A stretch of DNA of 64,000 nt from Sphingomonas sp. KR3-1. Its GTDB lineage: Bacteria; Pseudomonadota; Alphaproteobacteria; Sphingomonadales; Sphingomonadaceae. Below the pieces are notes generated by a model that saw only the letters and a program-made list of their open reading frames with translations, was not told where the DNA came from and searched no databases. The stretch is from contig NZ_JBDZDQ010000001.1 of assembly GCF_040049295.1 (NCBI RefSeq), positions 124,001 to 188,000 of the forward strand, in the 5' to 3' direction. Position 1 is the stretch's first letter; every line of letters begins with the position of its first letter. This document shows positions 15,092 through 23,323 of the stretch, one piece after another. A program made the position numbers and the translations under genes.

Positions 15092-15994
15092 ATGGACGAT
15101 TGCATCATCATCGGTGGCGGACCGGCCGGGCTCACTGCGGCGATCTATCTGGCGCGCTTTCATTTGAGCATCCGGCTGTTCGATTGCGGATCGAGCCGGG
15201 CGGCGCAGATCCCCTGCACGCGCAACCATGCCGGCTATCCGGAGGGCATATCCGGCAAGGAATTGCTCGCGCGGATGCTGGCGCAGGCAGAGAAATACGG
15301 CGCGGTGCGCGAGGCGGCGGAGGTGACCAGCCTGCGCGTGATCGAGGGCGGCTTCGGCGTGCGCGTGGGCGAGCGCGAGCTGGCCGCGCGGACGGTGCTG
15401 CTCGCCACCGGCGTGGTCAACAACCGCCCCGACATGCCCCGCGCCTTGCACGACGACGCGCTCGCCCGCGGGCTGATCCGCTATTGCCCAATCTGCGACG
15501 GCTATGAAGTGACCGACAAGCGCATCGGCGTGATCGGCACCGGCAGCCACGGGGTGCGTGAGGCAGTGTTCCTGCGCGGCTACAGCGCCGATGTGACGCT
15601 GGTGGCACCCGAGGCGCACCAATTGTCCGACGAGGACGGAGCGACGCTCGACGAGGCCGGGATCGTCCGGATCGACGGCCCCTGCGGCGCCTATGCGATC
15701 GAGGACGAGCAGCTCGCGTTCGACACTGCCCAAGGGCGCCTGCGCTTCGACAGCGTCTATCCGGCGCTGGGATCGAAGATCCGGTCGGGGCTGGCGATCC
15801 AGGTCGGCGCGCGGGGCGACGAGAGCGGATGCCTGGAAGTCGACGACCACCAGCGCACCAGCGTCCCCGGCCTGTTCGCCGCCGGGGACGTGGCGCGCGG
15901 GCTCGACCAGATCAGCCACGCGATGGGCGAGGCCGGCGTGGCGGCAACGACGATCCGCAACCTGCTGGCCGAGCGGAAGCCGATCCGCCGCTAG
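15092..15994 (+). CDS. Thioredoxin-reductase-like FAD/NAD(P) oxidoreductase
   Basis: The 300-residue protein has the FAD-binding motif CIIIGGGPAGLTAAIYLARF at the N-terminus and a redox pair YCPICDGYEV (CxxC) in the position of the thioredoxin reductase CATCDG. The second dinucleotide loop is GVIGTGSHGVREAVFL and the C-terminal FAD motif is GLFAAGDVARGLDQI. This is the domain order of thioredoxin reductase, although the substitution inside CxxC and the small size suggest a side branch whose partner may not be thioredoxin. The ATG is chosen because it directly precedes the FAD motif. It is divergent from vapB. Confidence 0.9.
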   Translation: MDDCIIIGGGPAGLTAAIYLARFHLSIRLFDCGSSRAAQIPCTRNHAGYPEGISGKELLARMLAQAEKYGAVREAAEVTSLRVIEGGFGVRVGERELAARTVLLATGVVNNRPDMPRALHDDALARGLIRYCPICDGYEVTDKRIGVIGTGSHGVREAVFLRGYSADVTLVAPEAHQLSDEDGATLDEAGIVRIDGPCGAYAIEDEQLAFDTAQGRLRFDSVYPALGSKIRSGLAIQVGARGDESGCLEVDDHQRTSVPGLFAAGDVARGLDQISHAMGEAGVAATTIRNLLAERKPIRR

Positions 15995-16311
15995 CCGCGG
16001 CCCAGATATTTCTGGATCGCGAAGTTCAATGCCCAGCCGATCAGGAACAGCGCCAGCGCGCCGCTCCCGACGAACATCGCCGCCATCGCCGCCATGCCGC
16101 AGGCATCGACGCCACACTTCTCCGCCGGGCTGAGCAGCACGCTGACGAACAACCAGGCGCACAATGCCAGGATCGGCACCGGCAGGATCGCGGCCGAAAG
16201 CAGGCTGGAGCGCCACACCGGCCAGTTCGGCCGCGCCCCGGCGACCGCGAAGCCGAGCAAGATCGTCAGAAAGATCGGCAGCCCCAGATAGAGCCAGTCC
16301 CAGATGTGCAT
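15991..16311 (-). CDS. Small membrane protein, unknown function
   Basis: The 106-residue protein has three to four hydrophobic segments (WLYLGLPIFLTILLGFAVAG, SAAILPVPILALCAWLFVSV, AAMAAMFVGSGALALFLIGW) and a short loop with two cysteines (EKCGVDACG). I do not recognise the family. It is the last gene of a minus-strand trio after the TIGR04222-like protein (12-bp gap) and overlaps the convergent oxidoreductase by 4 bp. Confidence 0.7.
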   Translation of the reverse strand: MHIWDWLYLGLPIFLTILLGFAVAGARPNWPVWRSSLLSAAILPVPILALCAWLFVSVLLSPAEKCGVDACGMAAMAAMFVGSGALALFLIGWALNFAIQKYLGRG

Positions 16312-16323
16312 GTTTCCTTCTCC

Positions 16324-17145
16324 CTAGCTTCCGCAACCGCCGCAGCCACCGCCGCCGCAACCCCCGCCCCCGCCATCTCCGCCGCCGCTGCTGCCGCAGC
16401 CGCTGCCGCTCGAGCTCGCCGAGCGCATCTGGTGGAAGTCTCCCCAGTCGGAGCCGACCAGCACCGCCGTGCCGAACAGCGCCACCCCGAGATCGGTCTC
16501 GCCGCTTGCGGGCGCGCGGCGGAGGCGTTCGGAGCGGGTGCGCGCCTCGGCGAGCGCCTCCTGCCCTGCCCGCGTCTTGCGATCGAGCGCCGCGAAGCGG
16601 ATCAGCGCGAAGATCGCGGTGACCGCCAGGAACATGGTGAGGAAGCCCACCGGCCTGCCCCGGCTCTCGCCGATCAGCAGCTTGGTGTAGCCGAAACCGA
16701 GGAGCAGGAAGTAGGGCAGCGTCTGGAAGAAGCGCATCTGCAGCGCTTCTCCCCAGCCGATCAGCAGGCCGTTATCGATCAGCCGCGCGCGGGTGCCGCC
16801 GGCGTGCTTGCCGATCGCCACTGCGACCCTGGCCCAGCTCGATCCGTCGGGCAGCGCGAGCACGCTGCGCTCGACGGGCGTGCCGGTGCCTAGGTGGCGC
16901 GGGAAGAACTTGTCCTTGCCGACCATCGCAAGCTGCCGCGTGGCGAGCAGCCTGGTCGCCACGGTCTCGGCGAAGCGCATCCCACCGCCGGCGAGATAGG
17001 CAAGGTCATCGGTATCGATGCGGCGCGGCGTGCGGCCTTCGGGCTTCAGCCAGCGCGGAATGAGGAAGCCGGCGACGATCGTGACGATCAGCAGCCCGCC
17101 ATAGAGTTGGAGAAACGGCCCGCCGGTAAGGTCGAAGGGCGACAT
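16324..17145 (-). CDS. TIGR04222-type membrane protein with Gly/Cys-rich tail
   Basis: The 273-residue protein has an N-terminal membrane helix (LQLYGGLLIVTIVAGFLIP), a soluble stretch with the segment LAYLAGGGMRFAETVATRLLATR, and two helices near residues 140-185. It ends in a ~30-residue tail of Gly, Ser and four Cys (motifs GSGCGSSGGGD, GGCGGGGCGGCGS). This architecture matches the TIGR04222 membrane family, known only from comparative genomics. It follows the GRDP-like gene by 6 bp. The tail resembles exposed low-complexity Cys/Gly regions that could bind metal or be modified, which is inference. Confidence 0.75.
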   Translation of the reverse strand: MSPFDLTGGPFLQLYGGLLIVTIVAGFLIPRWLKPEGRTPRRIDTDDLAYLAGGGMRFAETVATRLLATRQLAMVGKDKFFPRHLGTGTPVERSVLALPDGSSWARVAVAIGKHAGGTRARLIDNGLLIGWGEALQMRFFQTLPYFLLLGFGYTKLLIGESRGRPVGFLTMFLAVTAIFALIRFAALDRKTRAGQEALAEARTRSERLRRAPASGETDLGVALFGTAVLVGSDWGDFHQMRSASSSGSGCGSSGGGDGGGGGCGGGGCGGCGS

Positions 17146-17151
17146 AGAGTC

Positions 17152-17730
17152 CTAGCTCCTCAACAGAAGCGCCAGGGCCAGGGCGAAGAGCGGTGCGAAC
17201 GCCACGAGCAGCGCGATCCGGAATGGCCTCCGGGGCAGGATGAAAGCGTCGCGCGGATGCACGCGGCGCGCCTTGTGGTCCTCGAGCAGGCGCCGCCCCG
17301 CGTCGGGCCACAGGTCCGCGGGCGGCGTGCCGAAGACGCGCTCATAGCTGCGCAGCGTCTCGGCATATTGGGTGAAGTAGCGATGCCCCTCCGCGCGTCC
17401 GCCGGCCGTGGGGCCGTGATGGAGCGCGCGGCCGAGGATCCGGGGGCAGAAGCGCTCCCAATAGTCGTGGGTGTAGGTGAGGTGGAGATGCCAGGCCTGG
17501 TCGACCTGGTCGGACGGCGTGACCGGGTGGTCCGCCGTTACCGCGAGGAAGCAGAAGCGCTTGTACTCCTCGATCACCCGCTCGGCGGTGGCACGGCTCC
17601 AGCCGTTCTCGCGCGCCAGCCGCTCGGCGAAGCTGAGCTCCGCGTCCTCGGGGCCGATGCTGTAATGGAAAAGCGCCGTCCAGACCGGGTGGTCGGTGGG
17701 GGCTCGAGACAGACCGGGGGCCTTGCTCAT
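17152..17730 (-). CDS. GRDP-like (glycine-rich-domain-containing type) protein, TM-anchored
   Basis: The 192-residue protein carries the motif VDQAWHLHLTYTHDYWERFC, which matches the conserved VDxxWHxHxLxTxxY block of bacterial and plant GRDP-like proteins. A single C-terminal hydrophobic segment (FRIALLVAFAPLFALALALLL) probably anchors it. It is the first gene of the trio with the TIGR04222-like and small membrane proteins, spaced by 6 and 12 bp. The histidines of the WHLH block are candidate metal ligands. No reaction is known. Confidence 0.75.
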   Translation of the reverse strand: MSKAPGLSRAPTDHPVWTALFHYSIGPEDAELSFAERLARENGWSRATAERVIEEYKRFCFLAVTADHPVTPSDQVDQAWHLHLTYTHDYWERFCPRILGRALHHGPTAGGRAEGHRYFTQYAETLRSYERVFGTPPADLWPDAGRRLLEDHKARRVHPRDAFILPRRPFRIALLVAFAPLFALALALLLRS

Positions 17731-17801
17731 CTAAATTCCCACTAACATGGGGGATTTAAAATGTCAAGGGTTGCCCGGCTATCCGCCCGATGCCCGCCAC
17801 G

Positions 17802-18140
17802 TCATTTGTTGTGCTTGAGCACGTCGTCGCAATAGCTATTGGTCGAGGTGCCCTGGCCTAGCAGCCGCCCGGCACCCGCGCCGACCGCGCCGGCGATGAT
17901 CGTCCCGCCGACACTGGCGCCGCCGATCACCCCGCCGGCCACGCCCGCGGCGCCCCCGGCGATCGTGCCGGTCTTGGCGCCCTTCTTCTTGGCCATCAGG
18001 CAGTTGTAGACGGCGTCCTGGTCCTGCGGCGCGGCCCGGGCCACGCGCGCCCTTTCCTTGGAACTCAGATTCTGCGCGACGGCAGGCGCGCCGGCGAGCA
18101 TCGCGAGCGGCATCGCGAAGACGAAAGCTTTGGGTTTCAT
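17802..18140 (-). CDS. Exported glycine-zipper protein
   Basis: The 112-residue protein has a signal peptide (MKPKAFVFAMPLAMLAGAPAVA) and a central glycine-zipper (GTIAGGAAGVAGGVIGGASV ... IIAGAVGAGAGRLLG). Two cysteines (YNCLMAKKK and SYCDDVL) could form a disulfide. Proteins of this kind insert in the outer or inner membrane and are often stress-related, but none has been assigned here. It stands alone on the minus strand between rimM and the GRDP-like trio. Confidence 0.8.
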   Translation of the reverse strand: MKPKAFVFAMPLAMLAGAPAVAQNLSSKERARVARAAPQDQDAVYNCLMAKKKGAKTGTIAGGAAGVAGGVIGGASVGGTIIAGAVGAGAGRLLGQGTSTNSYCDDVLKHNK

Positions 18141-18225
18141 GGCCTTGCTCCGATTGGGACGGAGCGGAATCTATCAGGGAGCAGGCCGCGCGGTGATCGG
18201 GGAAAACCCCGAAAACCGGAGCTGA

Positions 18226-18720
18226 TCAGCGCTCGACGAACGCGTCCGCGACCACCAGCCGCGCATCGTCCCACTCGGGCACCGCGGCGGGGATCATCGG
18301 CACCATGAAGCGCCTCGCCTTGCCGCTCTCGTCGGCAGGGCGCTCGATCTCGATCACGTCGCCCGCGCCGAAATCGTCGATGGCGACGATCGTGCCCAGC
18401 GCTTCCCCGGTGTCGGAGACGGCGGGAAGGCCCAGCAGGTCGACATGATAATATTCGCCCTCGCCGAGCGGGGGCAGTGCGGAGCGGGGCACCTTGAGCT
18501 CGGTGCCGCGCAGCGCCTCGGCGCCGTTGCGGTCGGCAATCTCGGCGAAGCGGGCGATGACGCCGTTCGAGCCGCCGCGCACCGACTTGAGCGTCAGCGC
18601 ACCGCCATTGAACTGGCGGTGCACCGACAGGTCTTCGGCGAAGACCTTGAGACGGACCTCGCCCGTCACGCCGTGCGCGCCGATGATGACGGCGAGCGTG
18701 ACGGGCTGATCGCTGGACAA
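18226..18720 (-). CDS. rimM: Ribosome maturation factor RimM
   Basis: The 164-residue 16S rRNA processing factor has the N-terminal RimM beta-barrel (LAVIIGAHGVTGEVRLKVF) and the C-terminal PRC-barrel (EYYHVDLLGLPAVSD ... FGAGDVIEIER ... MVPMIPAAVPEWD). RimM binds S19 in the 30S head and assists late assembly. It starts 3 bp after rpsP. In most bacteria trmD follows directly; here the next gene downstream is the glycine-zipper protein after ~85 bp. Confidence 0.96.
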   Translation of the reverse strand: MSSDQPVTLAVIIGAHGVTGEVRLKVFAEDLSVHRQFNGGALTLKSVRGGSNGVIARFAEIADRNGAEALRGTELKVPRSALPPLGEGEYYHVDLLGLPAVSDTGEALGTIVAIDDFGAGDVIEIERPADESGKARRFMVPMIPAAVPEWDDARLVVADAFVER

Positions 18721-18723
18721 GGC

Positions 18724-19290
18724 TTATGCCTCGGCCGGCGGGGTCTCTTCGGCAGTCGCTTCGGCGACCTGCTCGGCTTCCGCGGTCGGCTCCTCGGTGG
18801 CAGCCTCGACCTCGGCGGCCATCACGGCCTCGGCTTCCTCGTTCGAGCCTTCGGCCGGAACCTCGGCAGCGGCTTCCTCAGCGGCCGGAGCCTCCTCGGC
18901 GACAGGCTCGGGCGCCGGTGCGGCTGCTGCCTCGGCGGCGGCTTCCTCGGCGGCCTTCAGCTTCTCGGCACGCTCTTCGGCGCGCTCGACGGCCTTCTCG
19001 CCCGGCTTGCCCTTGTTCGGGTTGTTCTTGACGGTGCGCTCCTTGATGCCGGCGACATCGAGGAAGCGGGCAACGCGGTCGGTCGGCTGCGCGCCGACGC
19101 CCAGCCAATACTTGGCGCGATCGCCGTCGAGCACGACGCGCTTGGCATCGTCCTTGGCGAGGAGCGGGTTGTAGGTGCCGATCTTCTCGATGAACTTGCC
19201 ATCGCGGGGCGAACGGGCGTCAGCAACGACGATGCGGTAGTAGGGACGCTTCTTGGAGCCGCCGCGCGACAGACGCAGGGAAATAGCCAT
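18724..19290 (-). CDS. rpsP: Ribosomal protein S16 with long acidic tail
   Basis: The first ~80 residues are canonical S16 ([52 protein letters not shown]). The remaining ~108 residues are a low-complexity Ala/Glu/Pro tail (blocks such as [19 protein letters not shown]), giving 188 residues against ~80-90 in most bacteria. Extended S16 tails occur in alphaproteobacteria; this one is long and strongly acidic, so it probably lies disordered on the 30S surface. It is in line with ffh upstream (31-bp gap) and rimM downstream (3-bp gap). Confidence 0.97.
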   Translation of the reverse strand: MAISLRLSRGGSKKRPYYRIVVADARSPRDGKFIEKIGTYNPLLAKDDAKRVVLDGDRAKYWLGVGAQPTDRVARFLDVAGIKERTVKNNPNKGKPGEKAVERAEERAEKLKAAEEAAAEAAAAPAPEPVAEEAPAAEEAAAEVPAEGSNEEAEAVMAAEVEAATEEPTAEAEQVAEATAEETPPAEA

Positions 19291-19321
19291 TACAAATTCC
19301 TTCTTACGATCTTGAGTTAAA

Positions 19322-20815
19322 TTACTTCTTTTTCAGGAAATTCTCGAAGCCGGGCGGGAGCTGAGGCGCGCCCGGGCCGCCCAGGCCGGGAAGCCCGCCG
19401 GGACCGCCCAGCTTGCCCATCATGTCGCCCAGATCGGCGCCGCCCAGCGCGTTGCCGATGCCGCCCATGCCGCCGCCGGGGCCACCCTTGCCGAGCATGC
19501 CCAGCATACCCTTCAGGCCGCCCATCTTCTTCAGCCGCTTCATCGCGGTCTGCATCTCGAGGTGCATCTTGAGCAGCTTGTTGACGTCCTGCACCGTGGT
19601 GCCCGAGCCCTTGGCGATGCGGATCTTGCGCTTGGCGTTGATCAGATCGGGCTTGGAACGCTCCTTGGGCGTCATCGAGGTGATCATCGCGTCCATGCGG
19701 ACCAGCACCCGGTCGCCACCGACCTGATCGACCGCGGCCTGCGCCTTCTTCATTCCCGGCATCATGCCGGCGAGCGCGCCGAGGCCGCCCATGCGCTGCA
19801 TCTGGGCGAGCTGGCCGCGCAGGTCGTTCATGTCGAACTGGCCCTTGGCGAGCCGCGCCGCCATCTTCTCGGCGTCTTCCTCCTGGATCGCCGCCGCAGC
19901 CTTCTCGACCAGGCTGACGACGTCGCCCATGCCGAGGATGCGGCCGGCGACGCGCTTGGGGTGGAAGGGCTCGAGCGCGTCGAGCTTTTCGCCCATGCCG
20001 GCGAACTTGATCGGCTTGCCGGTGACCGCGCGCATCGACAGCGCCGCGCCGCCGCGGGCATCGCCGTCCATGCGGGTGAGGATCACGCCGGTGAGCGGCA
20101 CCTGCGCCGAGAAGCTCGACGCGACGTTGACCGCGTCCTGGCCGGTCAGCGAGTCGACGACGAGCAGGATTTCGTTCGGCTTCGCGATGTCCGCGACCGA
20201 CTTCATCTCGTCCATCAGCGCCTGGTCGACATGGAGTCGGCCGGCGGTGTCGAGCATCAGCACGTCATAGCCCTGGAGCTTGGCGGCATTGAGCGCGCGA
20301 CGGGCGATCTCGACCGGCTGCTGGCCGGCGACGATCGGCAGCGTCTGCACCTCGGTCTGGGTGCCGAGCACCGCGAGCTGCTCCTGCGCGGCCGGGCGAT
20401 TGACGTCCAGCGACGCCATCATCACCTTCTTGCCCTGGCTCTTGAGCAGCCTGGACAGCTTGGCGGTGGTCGTCGTCTTGCCCGAGCCCTGCAGGCCGAC
20501 GAGCATGATCACCGCGGGCGGCGTGACGTCGATCGAGAGCTCGGCGGTGTCCGGTCCCAGCATGTCCACGAGCGCGTCGTGGACGATCTTGACGACCTGC
20601 TGACCGGGGGTGATCGAGCGGAGGACTTCGTGGCCGACGGCCTGCTCGGTCACCTTCTCGACGAAGTCGCGCGCCACCGGAAGCGCGACATCGGCCTCCA
20701 GCAGGGCGATCCGCACTTCGCGCATGGCGGTGCGGACATCGGCTTCGTTGAGCGCGCCACGGCCACGCAGGCGATCGAATACGCCACCCAGCCGTTCGCT
20801 CAGAGACTCGAACAT
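19322..20815 (-). CDS. ffh: Signal recognition particle GTPase Ffh
   Basis: The 497-residue SRP54 homolog targets nascent membrane proteins. The N domain is followed by the G domain with [18 protein letters not shown] (G1), [10 protein letters not shown] (G3), [10 protein letters not shown] (G4), and a methionine-rich M domain ([39 protein letters not shown]) that binds SRP RNA and signal peptides. It ends in a Gly/Pro-rich tail with FENFLKKK. Its partners in the window are SRP RNA (58.1 kb) and FtsY (24.5 kb). Upstream is a gap with two strong hairpins. Confidence 0.97.
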   Translation of the reverse strand: MFESLSERLGGVFDRLRGRGALNEADVRTAMREVRIALLEADVALPVARDFVEKVTEQAVGHEVLRSITPGQQVVKIVHDALVDMLGPDTAELSIDVTPPAVIMLVGLQGSGKTTTTAKLSRLLKSQGKKVMMASLDVNRPAAQEQLAVLGTQTEVQTLPIVAGQQPVEIARRALNAAKLQGYDVLMLDTAGRLHVDQALMDEMKSVADIAKPNEILLVVDSLTGQDAVNVASSFSAQVPLTGVILTRMDGDARGGAALSMRAVTGKPIKFAGMGEKLDALEPFHPKRVAGRILGMGDVVSLVEKAAAAIQEEDAEKMAARLAKGQFDMNDLRGQLAQMQRMGGLGALAGMMPGMKKAQAAVDQVGGDRVLVRMDAMITSMTPKERSKPDLINAKRKIRIAKGSGTTVQDVNKLLKMHLEMQTAMKRLKKMGGLKGMLGMLGKGGPGGGMGGIGNALGGADLGDMMGKLGGPGGLPGLGGPGAPQLPPGFENFLKKK

Positions 20816-20858
20816 CTAAAACTCCAATTCCAGGACCGCGATTCGCCAAACGCAAAAC

Positions 20859-20904
20859 ACGCCGGCGGACGAGAACTCGTCGGCCGGCGTCACCCCTTGG
20901 GGTG
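20859..20904. other. Two adjacent hairpins upstream of ffh
   Basis: A 15-bp stem with one mismatch and a 2-base loop (20859-20890, arms ACGCCGGCGGACGAG and CTCGTCGGCCGGCGT) is followed at once by the perfect palindrome CACCCCTTGGGGTG (20891-20904). They lie in the otherwise gene-free 263-bp gap between ffh and the divergent GGDEF-EAL gene, within the likely ffh leader. No T-run follows in either direction. The rest of the gap holds no recognisable element. Confidence 0.6.
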
Positions 20905-21078
20905 GCAAATGTCTCGCGTTCGAAGAGAACGGTCGCGGCGGCCCCTAGCCCATCGGCGCGCGAGAGGCAAGTGCACAGGGCATCGCAGATTTATTGCGCA
21001 ATCGTGTCGCGGGCTTAACCCGATCTATACCCTGAGCATGAGAAATGACCCCCATCGTATCAGGGGATAGCTGCCGGC

Positions 21079-22710
21079 ATGTCGCTGGACCTCGAAGACC
21101 ACACCATTTCGCAACGCGCGCCGCGGCCGAGCCTGCTCTCGGGCGCGATCAGCGTGTCGGCGATCCTGCTGTTCGTGGGAACGGGCAGCGCGGTGCTGTC
21201 CAAGACGCTGCAATATTATTTCGAGGGCGGCGCGCCGGCGGATCGCACGCTGGTGATCGCGCTGCTGCTCAACGTCGCGCTGATCCTGTTCGGCTGGCGG
21301 CGTCACTCGGCGCTGAGCCACGAGGTGCAGATCCGCGCCGCAGCGGAGGAGCGCGCCCAGCAGCTCGCCAGCCGCGATCCGCTGACCGGCTTCTACAATC
21401 GCCGCAGCCTGGCCGAGGAAGGCGCTGCGATGTTCGTCCGCGCCCAGCGCCGCCGCAAGGCCATGGCGATGGTCATGCTCGACCTCGATCACTTCAAGAC
21501 GATCAACGACATGCACGGCCATGCGGTGGGCGACGCGCTGCTGCGCGCCGTCGCCGGCGAGATCGCGCATGTCATGCCGCCGATCGCGCTCACCGCGCGG
21601 CTGGGCGGCGACGAGTTCGCCTGCGGCTTCCTGTTCGATCCCAGCGAGCCCGCGGTGGTCGAGCGGATCGCCGAGCGGCTGGTCAGCCGCATGGCCCAGC
21701 CCTTCGAGGCCGAGGGCCTGCGCCTGCACATCTCCTGCTCGCTCGGCATCGCGCGCTCGGACTTCGATTGCGCGAGCATCGACGCGCTGATGCGCTCGGC
21801 GGACATCGCGATGTATGCGGCCAAGAAATCGGGCCGCAACCGCTATGCCTGGTTCGATCACTCGATGGAGCGCGAGCTCCAGATCCGCAACGAGCTGGAG
21901 AACGGGCTGCGCACCGCGATCCCGCGCGGCGAGATCGTCCCCTATTTCGAGCAGCAGATCGATCTCAGCACCAACCGCCTGCACGGCTTCGAGGTGCTGG
22001 CGCGCTGGGAGCATCCGACGCGCGGGCTGATCAGCCCCGAGCTGTTCATCCCGATCGCGGAAGAGACCGGCATGATCGCCGACCTCTCGCTCTCGATCAT
22101 GCGCCAGGCCTTCCTCGCCGCGCGCGACTGGGATCCCTCGCTCACCCTGTCGATCAACATCTCGCCCTGGCAGCTGCGCGACGCCTGGCTGGCGCAGAAG
22201 ATCATCAAGGTGCTCGCCGAGACCGGCTTCCCCGCCAGCCGGCTCGAGGTGGAGATCACCGAGAGCTCGCTGTTCGACAATCTCGCGCTCGCCCAGTCGA
22301 TCGTCGGCAGCCTCAAGAACCAGGGCGCCAAGCTGGCGCTCGACGATTTCGGCACCGGCTATTCGTCGCTCGCCCATCTGCGCGCGCTGCCGTTCGACCG
22401 GATCAAGATCGACAAGAGCTTCGTCATCTCGCTCAACACCAGCGCCGACTCGGCCGCGATCGTCAATGCGATCATCAGCCTGGGCGAGAGCCTGAACCTG
22501 CCGATCACCGCCGAGGGCGTGGAAGACGCCGCAATCGAGGAGCGGCTGCGCGCCGCCGGCTGCGCCAAGGCCCAGGGTTGGCTCTACGGCAAGCCGTTGT
22601 CGGTGAGCGGCGTGCGCCGCCTGCTGGCCGAGCGCCGGCTGATCCTGACGGGCTCGGCAGCGCAAAGCGCGCCGGAAGCGCCCGAGGGCGATCGGCGGAT
22701 GGCGGGTTAA
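21079..22710 (+). CDS. Membrane-anchored GGDEF-EAL cyclic-di-GMP protein
   Basis: The 543-residue protein has two N-terminal membrane helices (about residues 18-40 and 52-72), a GGDEF domain with intact ARLGGDEFACGF around residue 175, and an EAL-type domain starting LHGFEVLARWEHP. The EAL motif reads EVL, a tolerated variant. Downstream catalytic motifs EITESSLFDN, LDDFGTGYSSLAHLR and AEGVEDAA are present, so phosphodiesterase activity remains plausible. There is no sensory domain beyond the short membrane hairpin. It is divergent from ffh and convergent with the DUF924 gene. Confidence 0.93.
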   Translation: MSLDLEDHTISQRAPRPSLLSGAISVSAILLFVGTGSAVLSKTLQYYFEGGAPADRTLVIALLLNVALILFGWRRHSALSHEVQIRAAAEERAQQLASRDPLTGFYNRRSLAEEGAAMFVRAQRRRKAMAMVMLDLDHFKTINDMHGHAVGDALLRAVAGEIAHVMPPIALTARLGGDEFACGFLFDPSEPAVVERIAERLVSRMAQPFEAEGLRLHISCSLGIARSDFDCASIDALMRSADIAMYAAKKSGRNRYAWFDHSMERELQIRNELENGLRTAIPRGEIVPYFEQQIDLSTNRLHGFEVLARWEHPTRGLISPELFIPIAEETGMIADLSLSIMRQAFLAARDWDPSLTLSINISPWQLRDAWLAQKIIKVLAETGFPASRLEVEITESSLFDNLALAQSIVGSLKNQGAKLALDDFGTGYSSLAHLRALPFDRIKIDKSFVISLNTSADSAAIVNAIISLGESLNLPITAEGVEDAAIEERLRAAGCAKAQGWLYGKPLSVSGVRRLLAERRLILTGSAAQSAPEAPEGDRRMAG

Positions 22711-22715
22711 CTTAT

Positions 22716-22738
22716 TCCCCTCCCTGCAAGGGAAGGGA
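22716..22738. terminator. Possible bidirectional terminator
   Basis: TCCC-c-TCCCT and AGGGA-a-GGGA form a 9-bp stem with one mismatch between the convergent GGDEF-EAL and DUF924 genes. There is no clear T-run. Confidence 0.4.
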
Positions 22739-22747
22739 GTTAGAAGG

Positions 22748-23323
22748 TCACCACCCCGCCCCATCCTGCTTCAGGAATTCCAGCTCCTCTGCCGTCGATT
22801 CCCGCCCCAGCGCCGCATTCCGGCTCGGGAAACGCCCGAACTTCGCGATCACCTCGGCATGCTTCTCCGCGAAGCCGAGCAGATAGGCGTCGCCCAGCGA
22901 CTCGAACTTCTCGATGCTCAGCGCCTGCATCGCCTTGTCCTCGGCATGTTCGAGCGGGAGATAGAGGAACTGGCGATGCTCGGCCGACATCGACTCGTCC
23001 CAGCCCTTGCCGATCGCCTCCAGCGCCAGGTGCAGCGCCAGCGGATCGGCGGCGAACGCCTCGGCGCCGTCGCGGTGGATGTTGCGGCTGAACTGGTCGA
23101 GCAGGATGATCGCGGCGAGCAGCGTCTCGGGATCGCCGCGCCAGTCCGCCGCGCCCGATCCGAGCACCAGATCGCGAAGCGCGCCGAAGCGCTCCTTGAT
23201 CTGCGCGTCGACCCGCGCCGACTTGGCGAAATGCTGTTCGGGCGTGAGCGCGAACCAGAAGCCCAGCACGTCACGGGCCTTCACGTGGACATCGTGGGTC
23301 GTCGCGCCTAGATCACCGGCCAA
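22748..23323 (-). CDS. DUF924 family protein
   Basis: The protein carries the DUF924 pattern: VLGFWFALTPEQHFAKSARVD, LLAAIILLDQFSRNIHRDG, and FLYLPLEHAEDKAMQ. The fold is predicted to be a TPR-like all-helical repeat and no function is established. The start is given as TTG 23323, which has GAGGGG eight bases upstream; GTG 23284 would shorten it by 13 residues and fits the family N-terminus. The TTG start directly abuts the divergent mtaB ATG, so the two genes share a back-to-back start with no spacer. Confidence 0.85.
   Translation of the reverse strand: MAGDLGATTHDVHVKARDVLGFWFALTPEQHFAKSARVDAQIKERFGALRDLVLGSGAADWRGDPETLLAAIILLDQFSRNIHRDGAEAFAADPLALHLALEAIGKGWDESMSAEHRQFLYLPLEHAEDKAMQALSIEKFESLGDAYLLGFAEKHAEVIAKFGRFPSRNAALGRESTAEELEFLKQDGAGW

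Noticed and set aside
20859..20904. Intrinsic terminator upstream of ffh
   Set aside because: No T-run in either direction and no gene ends there.
19562..21070. A 502-residue frame antisense to ffh
   Set aside because: Composition is His/Arg/Leu-rich without family features and it overlaps the certain ffh gene.
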